64,000 nt of DNA, taken from Streptomyces sp. NBC_00569 (GTDB lineage: Bacteria; Actinomycetota; Actinomycetes; Streptomycetales; Streptomycetaceae). Location: positions 1,364,001-1,428,000 of the forward strand of contig NZ_CP107783.1 in NCBI RefSeq assembly GCF_036345255.1, read 5' to 3'. A model generated the notes under the pieces. That model was given only the letters and a program-made list of their open reading frames with translations. It did not search any database and had not been told where the DNA came from. Below, piece by piece: positions 55,097 to 63,766 of this stretch; position 1 is the stretch's first letter; each line of letters opens with the position of its first letter. Made by a program: the position numbers and the translations under genes.

Positions 55097-55804
55097 TCAG
55101 CTCACCAATCCGGTCATGACGCCCACGGGTACGGCGATGAAGCCGGCCGTGAGCAGCAGCGCGAGAACATTGGCGATGGTCTTCAGGACGCGGTCGCGGG
55201 TCGCGCTGCCCACGCCGAGGGTCTGGGCCGCGCTCCAGAAGCCGTGCTGGACGTGCAGGCCGAGGGCGAGCATCGCGACGATGTAGACGACGTTGCCGTA
55301 CCAGGTGGAGAAGGTGTCGATCACGTTCTGGTACGGGTGGCCCGACTGGAAGCCTCCCGGGTGCACGGTGCCGGTCGTCAGGTCGAGGATGTGCCACACG
55401 ATGAACAGCGCGAGGATGATGCCGCCCCAGCGCATGGTGCGCGTGGCGTAGCTCGAACGGGCCTTCTTGTGCACGTACTTGGCCGGGCGGGCCTTGATGT
55501 CGCGGCGGCTCAGCTGGTACGCGGACGTGGCATGGGCGACGACGGCGACCACGAGTACGACGCGGATGAGCCACAGCGTCCACTCGTAGTGCATGAACGG
55601 CTCACCGACGGTGCGCAGCCAGTGGGCGTAGTGGTTGAACTCGCCCGACCCGAAGAAGATCTTCAGGTTGCCGATCATGTGGACGACCAAGTAGAGCAGC
55701 ATGATCAGGCCGCTCACGGCCATCACTGTCTTCTTGCCGACGGACGAGTCCCAGAGCGTACGCGTCATGGACGGCCGTCGGTCCGTCCGTGTTGCCAGAG
55801 CCAT
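55097..55804 (-). CDS. sdhC: Succinate dehydrogenase/fumarate reductase cytochrome b subunit
   Basis: 235 residues with five membrane segments (VMAVSGLIMLLYLVVHMIGN, WLIRVVLVVAVVAHATSAYQ, WGGIILALFIVWHILDLTTG, NVVYIVAMLALGLHVQHGFW and a C-terminal one). His residues in HMIGN, AHATSAYQ, WHILD and LHVQHGFW can ligate two hemes, as in B-type di-heme enzymes. The ATG at 55804 was taken; an upstream GTG at 55813 is possible. It is first in the operon. Confidence 0.92.
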   Translation of the reverse strand: MALATRTDRRPSMTRTLWDSSVGKKTVMAVSGLIMLLYLVVHMIGNLKIFFGSGEFNHYAHWLRTVGEPFMHYEWTLWLIRVVLVVAVVAHATSAYQLSRRDIKARPAKYVHKKARSSYATRTMRWGGIILALFIVWHILDLTTGTVHPGGFQSGHPYQNVIDTFSTWYGNVVYIVAMLALGLHVQHGFWSAAQTLGVGSATRDRVLKTIANVLALLLTAGFIAVPVGVMTGLVS

Positions 55805-55863
55805 GTCATGCACGCTAGAGCCGGAGGGCCCGATCGGTCCAAGACATGGTCCGGCTCATTTCC

Positions 55864-55878
55864 ATAGGCACAGGCTAT
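55864..55878. promoter_or_regulatory. LysR-type binding site between sdhC and lysR
   Basis: ATAG-GCACAGG-CTAT, a perfect dyad with T-N11-A spacing. It is located 22 bases before the LysR ATG and about 60 before sdhC. It is the expected target of the divergently encoded LysR regulator. Confidence 0.75.
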
Positions 55879-55899
55879 CGAGCGATTACTGTGGGGGTC

Positions 55900-56781
55900 A
55901 TGCAGTTCCAGCAGCTCCAGTACTTTGTCGCGGTCGCCGAGACCCGGCACTTCACCCGGGCCGCCGAAGTGGTCCATGTCGCCCAGCCGTCGCTGTCCCA
56001 GCAGATCCGGTCCCTGGAGCGGGAGCTGGGCGCGGATCTCTTCCTGCGCGCCCGCGGGAACATCACGCTCACCGACGCGGGCGAGGCGCTCCTTCCGCTG
56101 GCCCGCCGCATCCTCGCCGACGCGGACACGGCCCGGCAGGAGGTGCACGAGCTGGCGCAGCTCAAGAGCGGCCGGGTCCGGCTCGGCGCCACGCCCTCAC
56201 TGTGCACCGGCCTGCTGCCCGATGTGCTGCGCACCTTCCACGACCGGTATCCCGGCATCCGCCTGATGATCGAGGAGGGCGGCTCCCACGACCTCGTACG
56301 CGAACTCGCGCGCGGCGCGCTGGATCTGGCGCTCGTGGTGCTTCCACTGCCCGCGCCGGCGCCCGCGCTCACCACGGTGGAGTTGCTGCGGGAGGATCTG
56401 GTGGTCGTGTCGTCGCCGGATGCGCCGCGGCCCGGACGGGGGCGGTCCGTGCGCATCTCCGATCTTGAGGGCGAGCGGCTTGTGATGTTCCGGCACGGCT
56501 ATGACCTGCGGGAACTGACGGTTGCCGCGTGCCGGGCGGAGGGGTTCGAGCCGGATTTCGCGGTGGAGGGCGGGGAGATGGACGCGGTGCTGGGGTTCGT
56601 GCGGGCGGGACTCGGGGTGGCCGTCGTGCCGCACATGGTCGCTACGCGGGTGGGGGCCGATCTGCGGGTGACTCCGCTGGCCCGTCCCGGGCTGCACCGG
56701 ACCATTGCGCTGGCCCATCGCAGCGATGTGGCTCCGCCTCGGGCCGCGCGGGAGCTTCAGCGGATGTTGCTCGAGCGGTGA
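55900..56781 (+). CDS. LysR-family transcriptional regulator
   Basis: 293 residues. N-terminal winged helix (MQFQQLQYFVAVAETRHFTR, PSLSQQIRSLERELGADLFL), linker helix (DAGEALLPLARRILADADTA) and substrate-binding domain (VRLGATPSLCTGLLPDVLRT to the end). ATG at 55900 has a G-rich ribosome site. It diverges from sdhCAB, so it probably regulates respiratory genes. Effector unknown. Confidence 0.9.
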   Translation: MQFQQLQYFVAVAETRHFTRAAEVVHVAQPSLSQQIRSLERELGADLFLRARGNITLTDAGEALLPLARRILADADTARQEVHELAQLKSGRVRLGATPSLCTGLLPDVLRTFHDRYPGIRLMIEEGGSHDLVRELARGALDLALVVLPLPAPAPALTTVELLREDLVVVSSPDAPRPGRGRSVRISDLEGERLVMFRHGYDLRELTVAACRAEGFEPDFAVEGGEMDAVLGFVRAGLGVAVVPHMVATRVGADLRVTPLARPGLHRTIALAHRSDVAPPRAARELQRMLLER

Positions 56782-56833
56782 CACGTTGTTGCCGGGTGGT
56801 TGTGTGCGGGTCGTCTTTTGGGGGTTTGCGCAG

Positions 56834-57200
56834 TTCCCCGCGCCCCTGAGCGTGAGCGTCGCGGTCGGGATGCGGGTGCCGCCCGTGGTCGTCTTATGCG
56901 CCGTTCCCCGCGCCCCTGATCGTGAAGGTCAGGGCCCGGTTGCGGGTACCGCCCGTGATCGACTTTTGCGCCATTCCCCGCGCCCCTGATCGTGGGGGTC
57001 GGGGCTGGGTTGCGGGTGCGGCTCCTGGTCGTCTTTTGCGCCGTTCCCCGCGCCCCTGATCGTGAAGGTCAGGGCCCGGTTGCGGGTACCGCCCGTGATC
57101 GTCTTTTGCGCCGTTCCCCGCGCCCCTGATCGTGGGGGTCGAGGCTGGGTTGCGGGTGCGACCCGTGGTCGTTCCTTGCGGCGTTCCGCGCACCCGTGAT
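56834..57200. repeat. Array of about 70-bp tandem repeats with 140-bp higher-order period
   Basis: The core TTCCCCGCGCCCCTGA recurs at 56834, 56904, 56974, 57044 and 57114, exactly 70 bases apart, with degenerate copies near 57183 and 57210. Two spacer types alternate: GATCGTGAAGGTCAGGGCCC and GATCGTGGGGGTC(G)GGGCTGG. This gives a 140-bp superunit repeated twice (56920-57059, 57060-57199). Non-coding, between the convergent lysR and VOC genes. Confidence 0.9.
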
Positions 57201-57281
57201 GGATGGCCCCGTTCCCCGTGGCCCTGATCGTTTGCCCCGCTTCCTGCGGCTCTGGTCGTGAGGGCTGAGGGCCGTGGGTTG

Positions 57282-58007
57282 TCACTCGGGGGGTCTGGAC
57301 GTCAGGCAGTACGTCGTTGCCGAGGGGTCTTGCAGGACCAGCCAGTGTGCGCCCCTTGACCGGAGCGTCGCGCCCAGTGATTCGTGCCAGGTGCGCGTTG
57401 CCTCGATGTCCGTGCAGGCCAGGTCCAGGTGGGCGCCTGTGGGGCGGGGGTCCGTGAGGCGTTGCAGCAGGATGCGTACGGGGAGTTCCGCCGGGGGGCG
57501 GATCGTGTGGAATTCCGGGAGCGTGCCCGGCGTCGAGGTCCAGCCGGTGAAGGTCGTCCAGAAGTCGATCTCCGCCTCGTACACCGCCGGGGCCAGGTCG
57601 ACGCAGACCTGGTCCAGGCGGCTCGTCGACCCGTCGGGGGCCGTGACGGGGGCGGGGCGCCGGTGCTCGCCGGACCACGGGACCAGGCAGAACAGCTGGC
57701 CGCCGGGTGAGCGCAGGACCTCGAGGCCGTCCTCCGTGTGGACGGGCGTCGCGCCGAGGCGGCTTGCCAGGGCCAGCGTCCGAGCGAGGTCGTCCACCGC
57801 GAAGTCCAGGTGTGCGCCTCCGGGGCCGGCGACCGCCTGCGCCTTCAGGTACGGATCGGCCGAGTCCTCCGGGAGCAGTGTCGCGAACTCGTCGCGGTCA
57901 CCGCGGGGCGCGGACAGCCGCGTCCCCGTGACCCGTGTCCAGAAGTCGCAGGCCGCGCCGAAGTGTGCCTCCGGCCGGTCGATGAAGGCGCACACCCAGC
58001 GGATCAC
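57282..58007 (-). CDS. VOC family protein (two glyoxalase-like modules)
   Basis: 241 residues. Two beta-alpha-beta3 pairs: MIRWVCAFIDRPEAHFGAAC, GGAHLDFAVDDLARTLALAS with EVLRSPGGQLFCLVPWSGEH, and then LDQVCVDLAPAVYEAEIDFW, HLDLACTDIEATRTWHESLG with WLVLQDPSATTYCLTSRPPE. Metal ligands His and Glu can be placed only in part. Function unknown. It lies seven bases before the rmdA stop on the same strand, so the two may be cotranscribed. Confidence 0.82.
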   Translation of the reverse strand: MIRWVCAFIDRPEAHFGAACDFWTRVTGTRLSAPRGDRDEFATLLPEDSADPYLKAQAVAGPGGAHLDFAVDDLARTLALASRLGATPVHTEDGLEVLRSPGGQLFCLVPWSGEHRRPAPVTAPDGSTSRLDQVCVDLAPAVYEAEIDFWTTFTGWTSTPGTLPEFHTIRPPAELPVRILLQRLTDPRPTGAHLDLACTDIEATRTWHESLGATLRSRGAHWLVLQDPSATTYCLTSRPPE

Positions 58008-58014
58008 CAGGCGC

Positions 58015-60159
58015 TCACCCCGTCGCGTCGCACAGGGCGAGCTCGTGCAGGCGGTCCGGCGGGCCAGGGCGGGCGTAGTACCAGCCCTGCGCCGTGTCGC
58101 AGCCCAGGTGGCGCAGCTGCTCGGCCTGCGCGCCCGTCTCCACGCCCTCCACGGTGACCGAGAGGTCGAGGCTGTGTGCGAGCGCGACGATGCCCTCGAC
58201 GATCTTCAGGTCGACGGGGTCGGCGGGGAAACGCTGCATGCCCTGCGTGAAGGAGCGGTCCAGCTTGAGGACGCTCACCGGGAGCCGGCGCAGGTTCGCG
58301 AGGTTCGAGTACCCCGTGCCGAAGTCGTCGAGCGCGATGTCCACGCCCATCTCGGCGAGGCGCCGCAACGGCTTGAGGAGATCGTCGTCGGCGCCGATCA
58401 GGGCGGACTCGGTGACTTCGAGGCAGAGCGCGCCGGGTTCGAGTCCGAAGCGCTCCAGGATGTCGACGGTGTCGGAGACGAGGCCCGGGTGGGTGAGCTG
58501 CATCGGGGACAGGTTCACGTTGATGCGCAGGGGCCCGGCGTCCTCGTAACGCTCCTGCCAGACCCGGGCCTGGCGGACGGACTCCTCCAGGACCCAGCGC
58601 CCGAGCGGCACGATGAGTCCGGTGTCCTCGGCGAGCGGGATGAACTGGTCGGGCCCGAGCACGCCGTGCTGCGGATGCAGCCACCGCACGAGCGCCTCGG
58701 CGCCCCGCACGCTGCCGTCGCCGAGGTGGACGAGCGGCTGGTACTCGATGAAGAACTCGGCGCGCTCCAGGGCCGCGGGCAGTGCGGTCGTGAGGCCGTG
58801 GCGGGTGATGGCACGCGCGTCGGCCTCGGGGTCGGCGAGTTCGTAGCGGTTGCCGCCGGCCGACTTGGCGCGGTACATGGTGATGTCGGCGCTGCGCAGC
58901 ACCTCCGCGGGACTGCGCTCGCCCGCCGCGGGCCCCTCCACGATGCCGATGGAGCCGCGCACGGTCAGTTCGCGTCCGTCGATGCGGATGGGCGTGGCCA
59001 GCGCGTGCATGATGCGTCCGGCGAGGTCGTCGACCTCGGCCGCGGTGTCACGGCCGGTGGTCAGCGCGACGAACTCGTCGCCGCCGAGCCTCGCCACCAT
59101 CTCGCCGGGCGCGGTGGCGCAGCCCTGGAGCCGGTCGGCGACCTCGACGAGGAGCCGGTCGCCCGCCGCGTGGCCGAGGCTGTCGTTGATGGTCTTGAAG
59201 CCGTCGAGGTCGAGGTAGCACAGGCCGAAACGCATGCCGTCGCCGGCGGCGAGCGCCTTCTCAAGTCGCTCGAAGAACAGCGTCCTGTTGGGGAGCCCGG
59301 TGAGCGCGTCGTGGGTGGCCTCGTAGCGCAGCCGCAGGTTGAGGAGGCGGCGTTCGGTGGTGTCTTCCACCAGTGCCAGCTGGTACTGCGGCACTCCGTC
59401 GGCGTCGCGCAGGAGGGAGACGGTCAGGTTCGTCCACAGGGCGGTGCCGTCGGGGCGGTAGAACGCCTTCTCCACGCGGTAGTGCTCGCGCTCGCCGCGC
59501 ACCAGCTCCTCGTACAGGCGCCATACGTGCGGGGCGTCCTCGGGGTGGGTCCACTCGACGACGTTGCGGCCGCGCACCAGGTTCTCGGCGCCGCCGAACA
59601 TGCGCACGAGCGCGTCGTTGGCCTCCAGGACCGTGCCTTCGAGGTCGGCTATGCCGATGCCGATGGCCGCTCCGTGGAACACCGCGCGGAACCGGGCCTC
59701 GCTCGCGTGCAGGGCCTCGGCGACCGCGCTGCGCGCGCTCAGGGCCGCCCGGGAGATGGCCTCTTGTTCGACAAGGGTCCGCTCGCGCAGGGCCTGGGCG
59801 AAGCCGGCGGCGACGGCGTGCTGGAGCCGCGCGCAGCGCGCCCGCAGCTCGTCCTCACGCCGGTCCTCGTCGGGACGGCAGTACAGGACGAGGTAGGCGT
59901 CGACGACGTCGAGGGTGCGGGTGAGCGCCTCGGGGTCGGTGCAGTGCACGCCGATCAGCGCCGCGCCGACGGCCTGGGCGGCGGGCGCGTCCAGGGTGCG
60001 CTCGCCGAGCGCGTCCCGCAACCGCCTTGCGAGCGGCATGAGTTCCTTCTCGAACTCGACCCGGGTGAGGGAGGTCGCCGTCACCGGGAAGATCGCCCGG
60101 CTCCAGATGGTCGCGAATCTGCTCAGTCTGTCCTCGGGCCCGTCCGGTTCGCCGCTCAC
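58015..60159 (-). CDS. rmdA: PAS-GGDEF-EAL cyclic di-GMP enzyme (RmdA-like)
   Basis: 714 residues. A helical N-terminal region is followed by a PAS domain at about 150-270 (ARFRAVFHGAAIGIGIADLE, NVVEWTHPEDAPHVW). GGDEF spans about 285-440 (DALTGLPNRTLFFERLEKAL, ARLGGDEFVALTTG) and EAL about 460-705 (AEALVRWLHPQHGVLGPDQF, IALDDFGTGYSNLANLRRLP). The GGDEF and EAL signature residues are intact. In Streptomyces coelicolor RmdA hydrolyses c-di-GMP and affects development; family and gene context here match. The GTG start overlaps the upstream stop (GTGA). Confidence 0.85.
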   Translation of the reverse strand: MSGEPDGPEDRLSRFATIWSRAIFPVTATSLTRVEFEKELMPLARRLRDALGERTLDAPAAQAVGAALIGVHCTDPEALTRTLDVVDAYLVLYCRPDEDRREDELRARCARLQHAVAAGFAQALRERTLVEQEAISRAALSARSAVAEALHASEARFRAVFHGAAIGIGIADLEGTVLEANDALVRMFGGAENLVRGRNVVEWTHPEDAPHVWRLYEELVRGEREHYRVEKAFYRPDGTALWTNLTVSLLRDADGVPQYQLALVEDTTERRLLNLRLRYEATHDALTGLPNRTLFFERLEKALAAGDGMRFGLCYLDLDGFKTINDSLGHAAGDRLLVEVADRLQGCATAPGEMVARLGGDEFVALTTGRDTAAEVDDLAGRIMHALATPIRIDGRELTVRGSIGIVEGPAAGERSPAEVLRSADITMYRAKSAGGNRYELADPEADARAITRHGLTTALPAALERAEFFIEYQPLVHLGDGSVRGAEALVRWLHPQHGVLGPDQFIPLAEDTGLIVPLGRWVLEESVRQARVWQERYEDAGPLRINVNLSPMQLTHPGLVSDTVDILERFGLEPGALCLEVTESALIGADDDLLKPLRRLAEMGVDIALDDFGTGYSNLANLRRLPVSVLKLDRSFTQGMQRFPADPVDLKIVEGIVALAHSLDLSVTVEGVETGAQAEQLRHLGCDTAQGWYYARPGPPDRLHELALCDATG

Positions 60160-60968
60160 GCCTTGCGCCCCACGCCGGCACAGCCCGAGAAGGCATATGG
60201 ATCCTCGTCCGCGGGCGCGCTCTCCGGCCGCCAGTCGGGCATCTGTACGAGTCCGGGTTCCACCATCTCGTATCCCTCGAAGAACCGCGCGATCTCCTCG
60301 CGCGAGCGCATGATCAGCGGGTTGCGGATGTTCTTGTACACGTCGACCGTGCCGGCGGCGCGCGCGGCGGGCACGGGGATGCCCTCGTACGCGGCGTGCG
60401 TGACGATCAGGAGGCTGCCGGGCGCGAGGGCGTCCCGCAGTTCGGCGACGGCGGCCTGCGGGTCGTCGGTGTCCTCGACGAAGTGCAGGACGGCGACGAG
60501 GAGCAGGGCGACCGGCTTGTCCAGATCGAGGAGTTCACCGACCTCGGGTGCCGCGAGGATGTCCCGGGGCTTGCGCAGGTCGGCGGTCACGACGGCCGCG
60601 CGGTCGTTGCCGTCGAGGACGGCCCGGCTGTGCGCGACGGCGACCGGGTCGTGGTCGACGTAGACGACGCGCGCTGCGGAGTCGGCCGCCTGGGCCACCT
60701 CGTGGACGTTGCCGAAAGTGGGGATTCCGGATCCGATGTCCAGGAACTGGGTGACGCCCTCCTGGACCGCGTAACGCACCGCCCGGCGCATGAAGGCACG
60801 ATTCGCCTGCATGATCTTGGGAAGCCCCGGCATGAACTCCATCGCCTTTCGGGCCGCCTCCCGGTCCACCTCGAAGTTGTGCGAACCGCCCAGGTAGTAG
60901 TCGTAGATCCGGGACACGCTGGGCACCGAGATGTCGATGCCCTGAGGGGCCCAGGCGGGACGCTCCAT
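60156..60968 (-). CDS. S-adenosyl methyltransferase (DUF574/PF04672 type)
   Basis: 270 residues. IDISVPSVSRIYDYYLGGSH is the hallmark of this large actinobacterial family. QFLDIGSGIPTFGNVHEVAQ, VVYVDHDPVAVAHSRAVLDG and LLLVAVLHFVEDTDDP are SAM-binding parts. The ATG at 60968 has GGAG; a TTG at 60980 is also possible. The stop overlaps the rmdA start. Substrate unknown. Coupling suggests a link to c-di-GMP signalling. Confidence 0.88.
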   Translation of the reverse strand: MERPAWAPQGIDISVPSVSRIYDYYLGGSHNFEVDREAARKAMEFMPGLPKIMQANRAFMRRAVRYAVQEGVTQFLDIGSGIPTFGNVHEVAQAADSAARVVYVDHDPVAVAHSRAVLDGNDRAAVVTADLRKPRDILAAPEVGELLDLDKPVALLLVAVLHFVEDTDDPQAAVAELRDALAPGSLLIVTHAAYEGIPVPAARAAGTVDVYKNIRNPLIMRSREEIARFFEGYEMVEPGLVQMPDWRPESAPADEDPYAFSGCAGVGRKA

Positions 60969-61142
60969 CAATGTCTCCAAGGCGTAGGCGAGCCGGTGTT
61001 CGAGCTGAGGCTACTGATCGCCCGCCAATGGAGCGAGTCAAAACGGAAATTGACCGTCCGTTCTCGGTCACTGCCTCCGGCAAGTGCCGAATGGCAATGT
61101 TCCGAAATCACCCCGAAACCCTCTCGGTCGCAACGGAAAAGA

Positions 61143-61186
61143 ACCGGCCTGTTCCCTCCGCGTGATCACGGGGGGAACAGACCGGC
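61143..61186. terminator. Hairpin after the SCO0930-type lipoprotein gene
   Basis: Arms CCGGCCTGTTCCCTCC and GGGGGGAACAGACCGG pair with one or two mismatches around a GTGATCA-containing loop. It lies 38 bases after the lipoprotein stop on the minus strand. Confidence 0.75.
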
Positions 61187-61223
61187 GATTCGCCAAATCC
61201 GTCGCAGACTCTACGCGGTGCGC

Positions 61224-62165
61224 CTACTTGGGCGCTCCCACGGGCTTTCCCTCGGGCGAAGCGGCGTACCAAGTGCCGCCCACGCCCTGCCCATTGGTGT
61301 CGCCGGGCTTCTTGTCGCCGGAGTAGGTGTAGATCGGCCAGCAGTTGATCGTCTGCTGCTTGCCGCCGTCAGTGCGGTTGTACGTCATGAAGCCCTTCTT
61401 GAGGATGCCCTTGGTGTCGTTCTTCGCCACGGGCGCGACGGCCGGCCAGTTCTCCGCGCAGGTGTCGACACAGTTCGACTTGATGGGCCAGGCCGAGTCC
61501 TTGAGGAACCGGTAGACGGTCATCCCGTTCTTGTCGACGACGATCTCGCCGAGTTTCGGGTCCTTGCGTGTGGACAGGCCGGCCAGGTCGGCGGGCTGCG
61601 CGGCGGCAGGGCTGGCCTTCTTGCCGTCGGGCCCGGCGGCGTACCAGACGCCCCCTACGCCCTGCCCCTTCGCGTCGCCCGGCTTGGTGTCCATGGCGTA
61701 CCGGTACATGGGCCAGCCGTCGATGGTGAGCTGCTTGGTGCCGTCGGCCGCGGTGACCTCGCCGAGCAGGGACTGGTCGACGCCGGGCGCGGCCTTGGCG
61801 CCGTCGGCGGGCACCACGGGCCAGGCCTTGAGGCAGGCCTCGTCACAGTTCGACTTGGGCGGCTGCGCGGTGTCCTTGTCGAAGCGGTACATCGTGAAGC
61901 CCGCGCTGTCCGTGAGGACCTGGCCGAGCTTCTTGCTGTCCCACGTGGCGAGCTGCCCGGCCGGCTTCGCCTTCGTCGCCCCCGCGTCCTTCGCGTCCCC
62001 GTAGCCGTACGCGTCGCCGTTGCCGTAACCGCCCTGCGCCGGGGCGGCGTTGCCCACGGACTGGCCGTTGGGCGACTGATCGCCCTGGTCCTGACCGCAC
62101 GCCGTCGTCAGCGCCAGCAGGGCCGCAGCTGTCGCTACGAGTGAGGCGCTCCGCCAGGTGTTCAT
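61224..62165 (-). CDS. SCO0930-type lipoprotein with tandem secreted repeats
   Basis: 313 residues. Lipobox LLALTTACGQDQGD at about 16-24. Two related halves follow: GFTMYRFDKDTAQPPKSNCD with ACLKAWPVVPADG, and GMTVYRFLKDSAWPIKSNCV with TCAENWPAVAPVAK. Each has paired cysteines, as in COG4315-type repeats, and ends in GQGVGGxWYAAxPEG. Surface-exposed lipoprotein of unknown function. The start at 62165 was chosen because the signal peptide begins there. Confidence 0.85.
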   Translation of the reverse strand: MNTWRSASLVATAAALLALTTACGQDQGDQSPNGQSVGNAAPAQGGYGNGDAYGYGDAKDAGATKAKPAGQLATWDSKKLGQVLTDSAGFTMYRFDKDTAQPPKSNCDEACLKAWPVVPADGAKAAPGVDQSLLGEVTAADGTKQLTIDGWPMYRYAMDTKPGDAKGQGVGGVWYAAGPDGKKASPAAAQPADLAGLSTRKDPKLGEIVVDKNGMTVYRFLKDSAWPIKSNCVDTCAENWPAVAPVAKNDTKGILKKGFMTYNRTDGGKQQTINCWPIYTYSGDKKPGDTNGQGVGGTWYAASPEGKPVGAPK

Positions 62166-62415
62166 TGCCAACTCCCGCTGGTTGCTTGGGTGTTGTGCGA
62201 TCCCGGAAGGGGCCGCACATGGCCCTAGGTACGCGCGGTGACGGCGGAAGTGTTCAACGCGCCGGAAATTTTCTTTTCTGGCGAGGGAGCGCGGGACGTG
62301 TCCGGTGCGAGCCACGCGTGCGCTCCGGTGACCGCGGGCAAACCTGGCGCCCCCCATCTCCCCACCTTCGGACCAATCCTCGGCGGCCGGGGCGTGGCGG
62401 CGCCTCCCGCCGCCC

Positions 62416-62958
62416 ATGATCTCCGTCGTGTACGGATCCAGAGGGGCCAGGTCGACCCTGGTCACACGGGTGGTGGCGGTGCTCGCGCTGGCCTGGCTGA
62501 TGGGCTCGCCCGCGGCCGGCGCCACGGCGGCCGCGCTGACCCCGGCCGACAACTGCGCGTACGCCTCCATCGGCAAGGGCGGCGACGCGATTGCCCGCGC
62601 CGGTGACGGCGTCGTCTGCCGGGCGGGCCCCGTCAAGCCACCGCCGCGCAAGCCCGCGCCGCCCCCGGCCCCCAAGCCACCGCCGCCGCCTCCTCCTCCA
62701 CCACCGCCTCCTCCACCACCGCCACCGCCACCGCCTCCGCCTCCGCCTCCGCCTCCGCCACCACCCGTGAAGGCACCGCCGCCGCCCGCGCCGAAGCCGA
62801 CGGTGCGCCCCAAGCCCTCGCCGACCCCCGTGAGTTACCCCGAATACCGCCCCGCGCCCCGCAAGGCTCCGCCGCGCGGCGGGCCGTCACTGGTCTCGCT
62901 CACCCTGCTCATCACCGCGCCCGCGGTGCTCGCCGTAGCCGCCCTGCGCCCGCGCTGA
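62416..62958 (+). CDS. Secreted proline-tract protein with C-terminal membrane anchor
   Basis: 180 residues. N-terminal signal sequence (VVAVLALAWLMGSPAAGATA) and a short Cys-containing domain (NCAYASIGKGGDAIARAGDG, VVCRAGP). A tract of more than 40 near-consecutive prolines spans about 75-130, and the C-terminal hydrophobic segment is LLITAPAVLAVAALRPR. The proline tract would form an extended spacer across the cell wall. Poly-proline synthesis would require EF-P. Function unknown. Confidence 0.72.
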   Translation: MISVVYGSRGARSTLVTRVVAVLALAWLMGSPAAGATAAALTPADNCAYASIGKGGDAIARAGDGVVCRAGPVKPPPRKPAPPPAPKPPPPPPPPPPPPPPPPPPPPPPPPPPPPPPVKAPPPPAPKPTVRPKPSPTPVSYPEYRPAPRKAPPRGGPSLVSLTLLITAPAVLAVAALRPR

Positions 62959-62974
62959 CCGCCCGGAGGTCCCG

Positions 62975-63739
62975 TTGTCGGAATGGCTTGTTCTCACCCT
63001 CGCGATGGTGGCCGCGTGCGCGGTCGTGCTCGCCGTGACCGTCCTTCAGCAGCGCAGGATCGGTGACGACGACGACCCGAGCGAGACCCCGGACGTCATC
63101 GAGTACATGACGATGATGATCGGCGTGGTGTACGCCATCGTCCTGGGCCTCGCCATCGCAGGTGTCTGGGAGGGCCGCAGCGCCGCCCAGGACCACGTAC
63201 GCAACGAGGCGCAGGCCCTGCACGAGGTCCATGAACGCGTCCGCGTCTACCCGACGGAGGTCAGGACCCGCATCCGCGCGGATGTCGACACGTATGTCAG
63301 CCATGTCGTCACCACCGAGTGGCGCACGATGAAGAACCAGGGCCATCTCACCGCCGAGGGCACCCGGCTCCTCGACAAGGTGCGCCACGACGTCACCGAC
63401 TACCAGCCGAAGACGGACTTCGAGGCGCAGGCCTACCAGCCGCTGCTCGACCAGATCACCGCCGCGGACGACGCCCGCAACGCGCGCGCGGACTCCACCG
63501 GCGCCACGATGCCGGGCGTCGTGTGGTTCGGCCTCATCACGGGAGGGCTCGTCACGATCGGCATGGTCTTCGCGCTCCAGATCCGCCGGACGGCACGCGA
63601 ACTGATCCTCGCCGGGCTCTTCTCGGCGCTGATCGCGTTCCTGCTCTTCCTGGTCTGGGACCTCGACGCGCCCTACAGCCGCGGGGTCGCGGCCACGGTG
63701 GAACCGTTCCTCATGCTGTTCCCGCACGCCGGGGGGTGA
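62975..63739 (+). CDS. DUF4239-type (bestrophin-like) membrane protein
   Basis: 254 residues from a TTG at 62975 with GGAGGT just upstream. Membrane segments are at about 3-23 (WLVLTLAMVAACAVVLAVTV), 45-65 (MTMMIGVVYAIVLGLAIAGV) and two near 185-230 (VWFGLITGGLVTIGMVFALQ; LILAGLFSALIAFLLFLVWD). A long cytoplasmic or external helical loop lies between. DUF4239 proteins are related to bestrophin-like channels. Seventeen bases from the preceding gene; probably co-transcribed. Confidence 0.75.
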   Translation: MSEWLVLTLAMVAACAVVLAVTVLQQRRIGDDDDPSETPDVIEYMTMMIGVVYAIVLGLAIAGVWEGRSAAQDHVRNEAQALHEVHERVRVYPTEVRTRIRADVDTYVSHVVTTEWRTMKNQGHLTAEGTRLLDKVRHDVTDYQPKTDFEAQAYQPLLDQITAADDARNARADSTGATMPGVVWFGLITGGLVTIGMVFALQIRRTARELILAGLFSALIAFLLFLVWDLDAPYSRGVAATVEPFLMLFPHAGG

Positions 63740-63766
63740 GACCGGCGGGCCGCGCTCACCTCCGGG

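Noticed and set aside
56834..57200. 70-bp repeats considered as a CRISPR array
   Set aside because: The intervening sequences are themselves repeated in alternation rather than unique, and there are no cas genes.
57274..60663. A 1129-residue plus-strand open frame
   Set aside because: It is antisense to the VOC, rmdA and methyltransferase genes; it has no family similarity and is Arg/Ala/Val-biased as expected for high-GC shadows.
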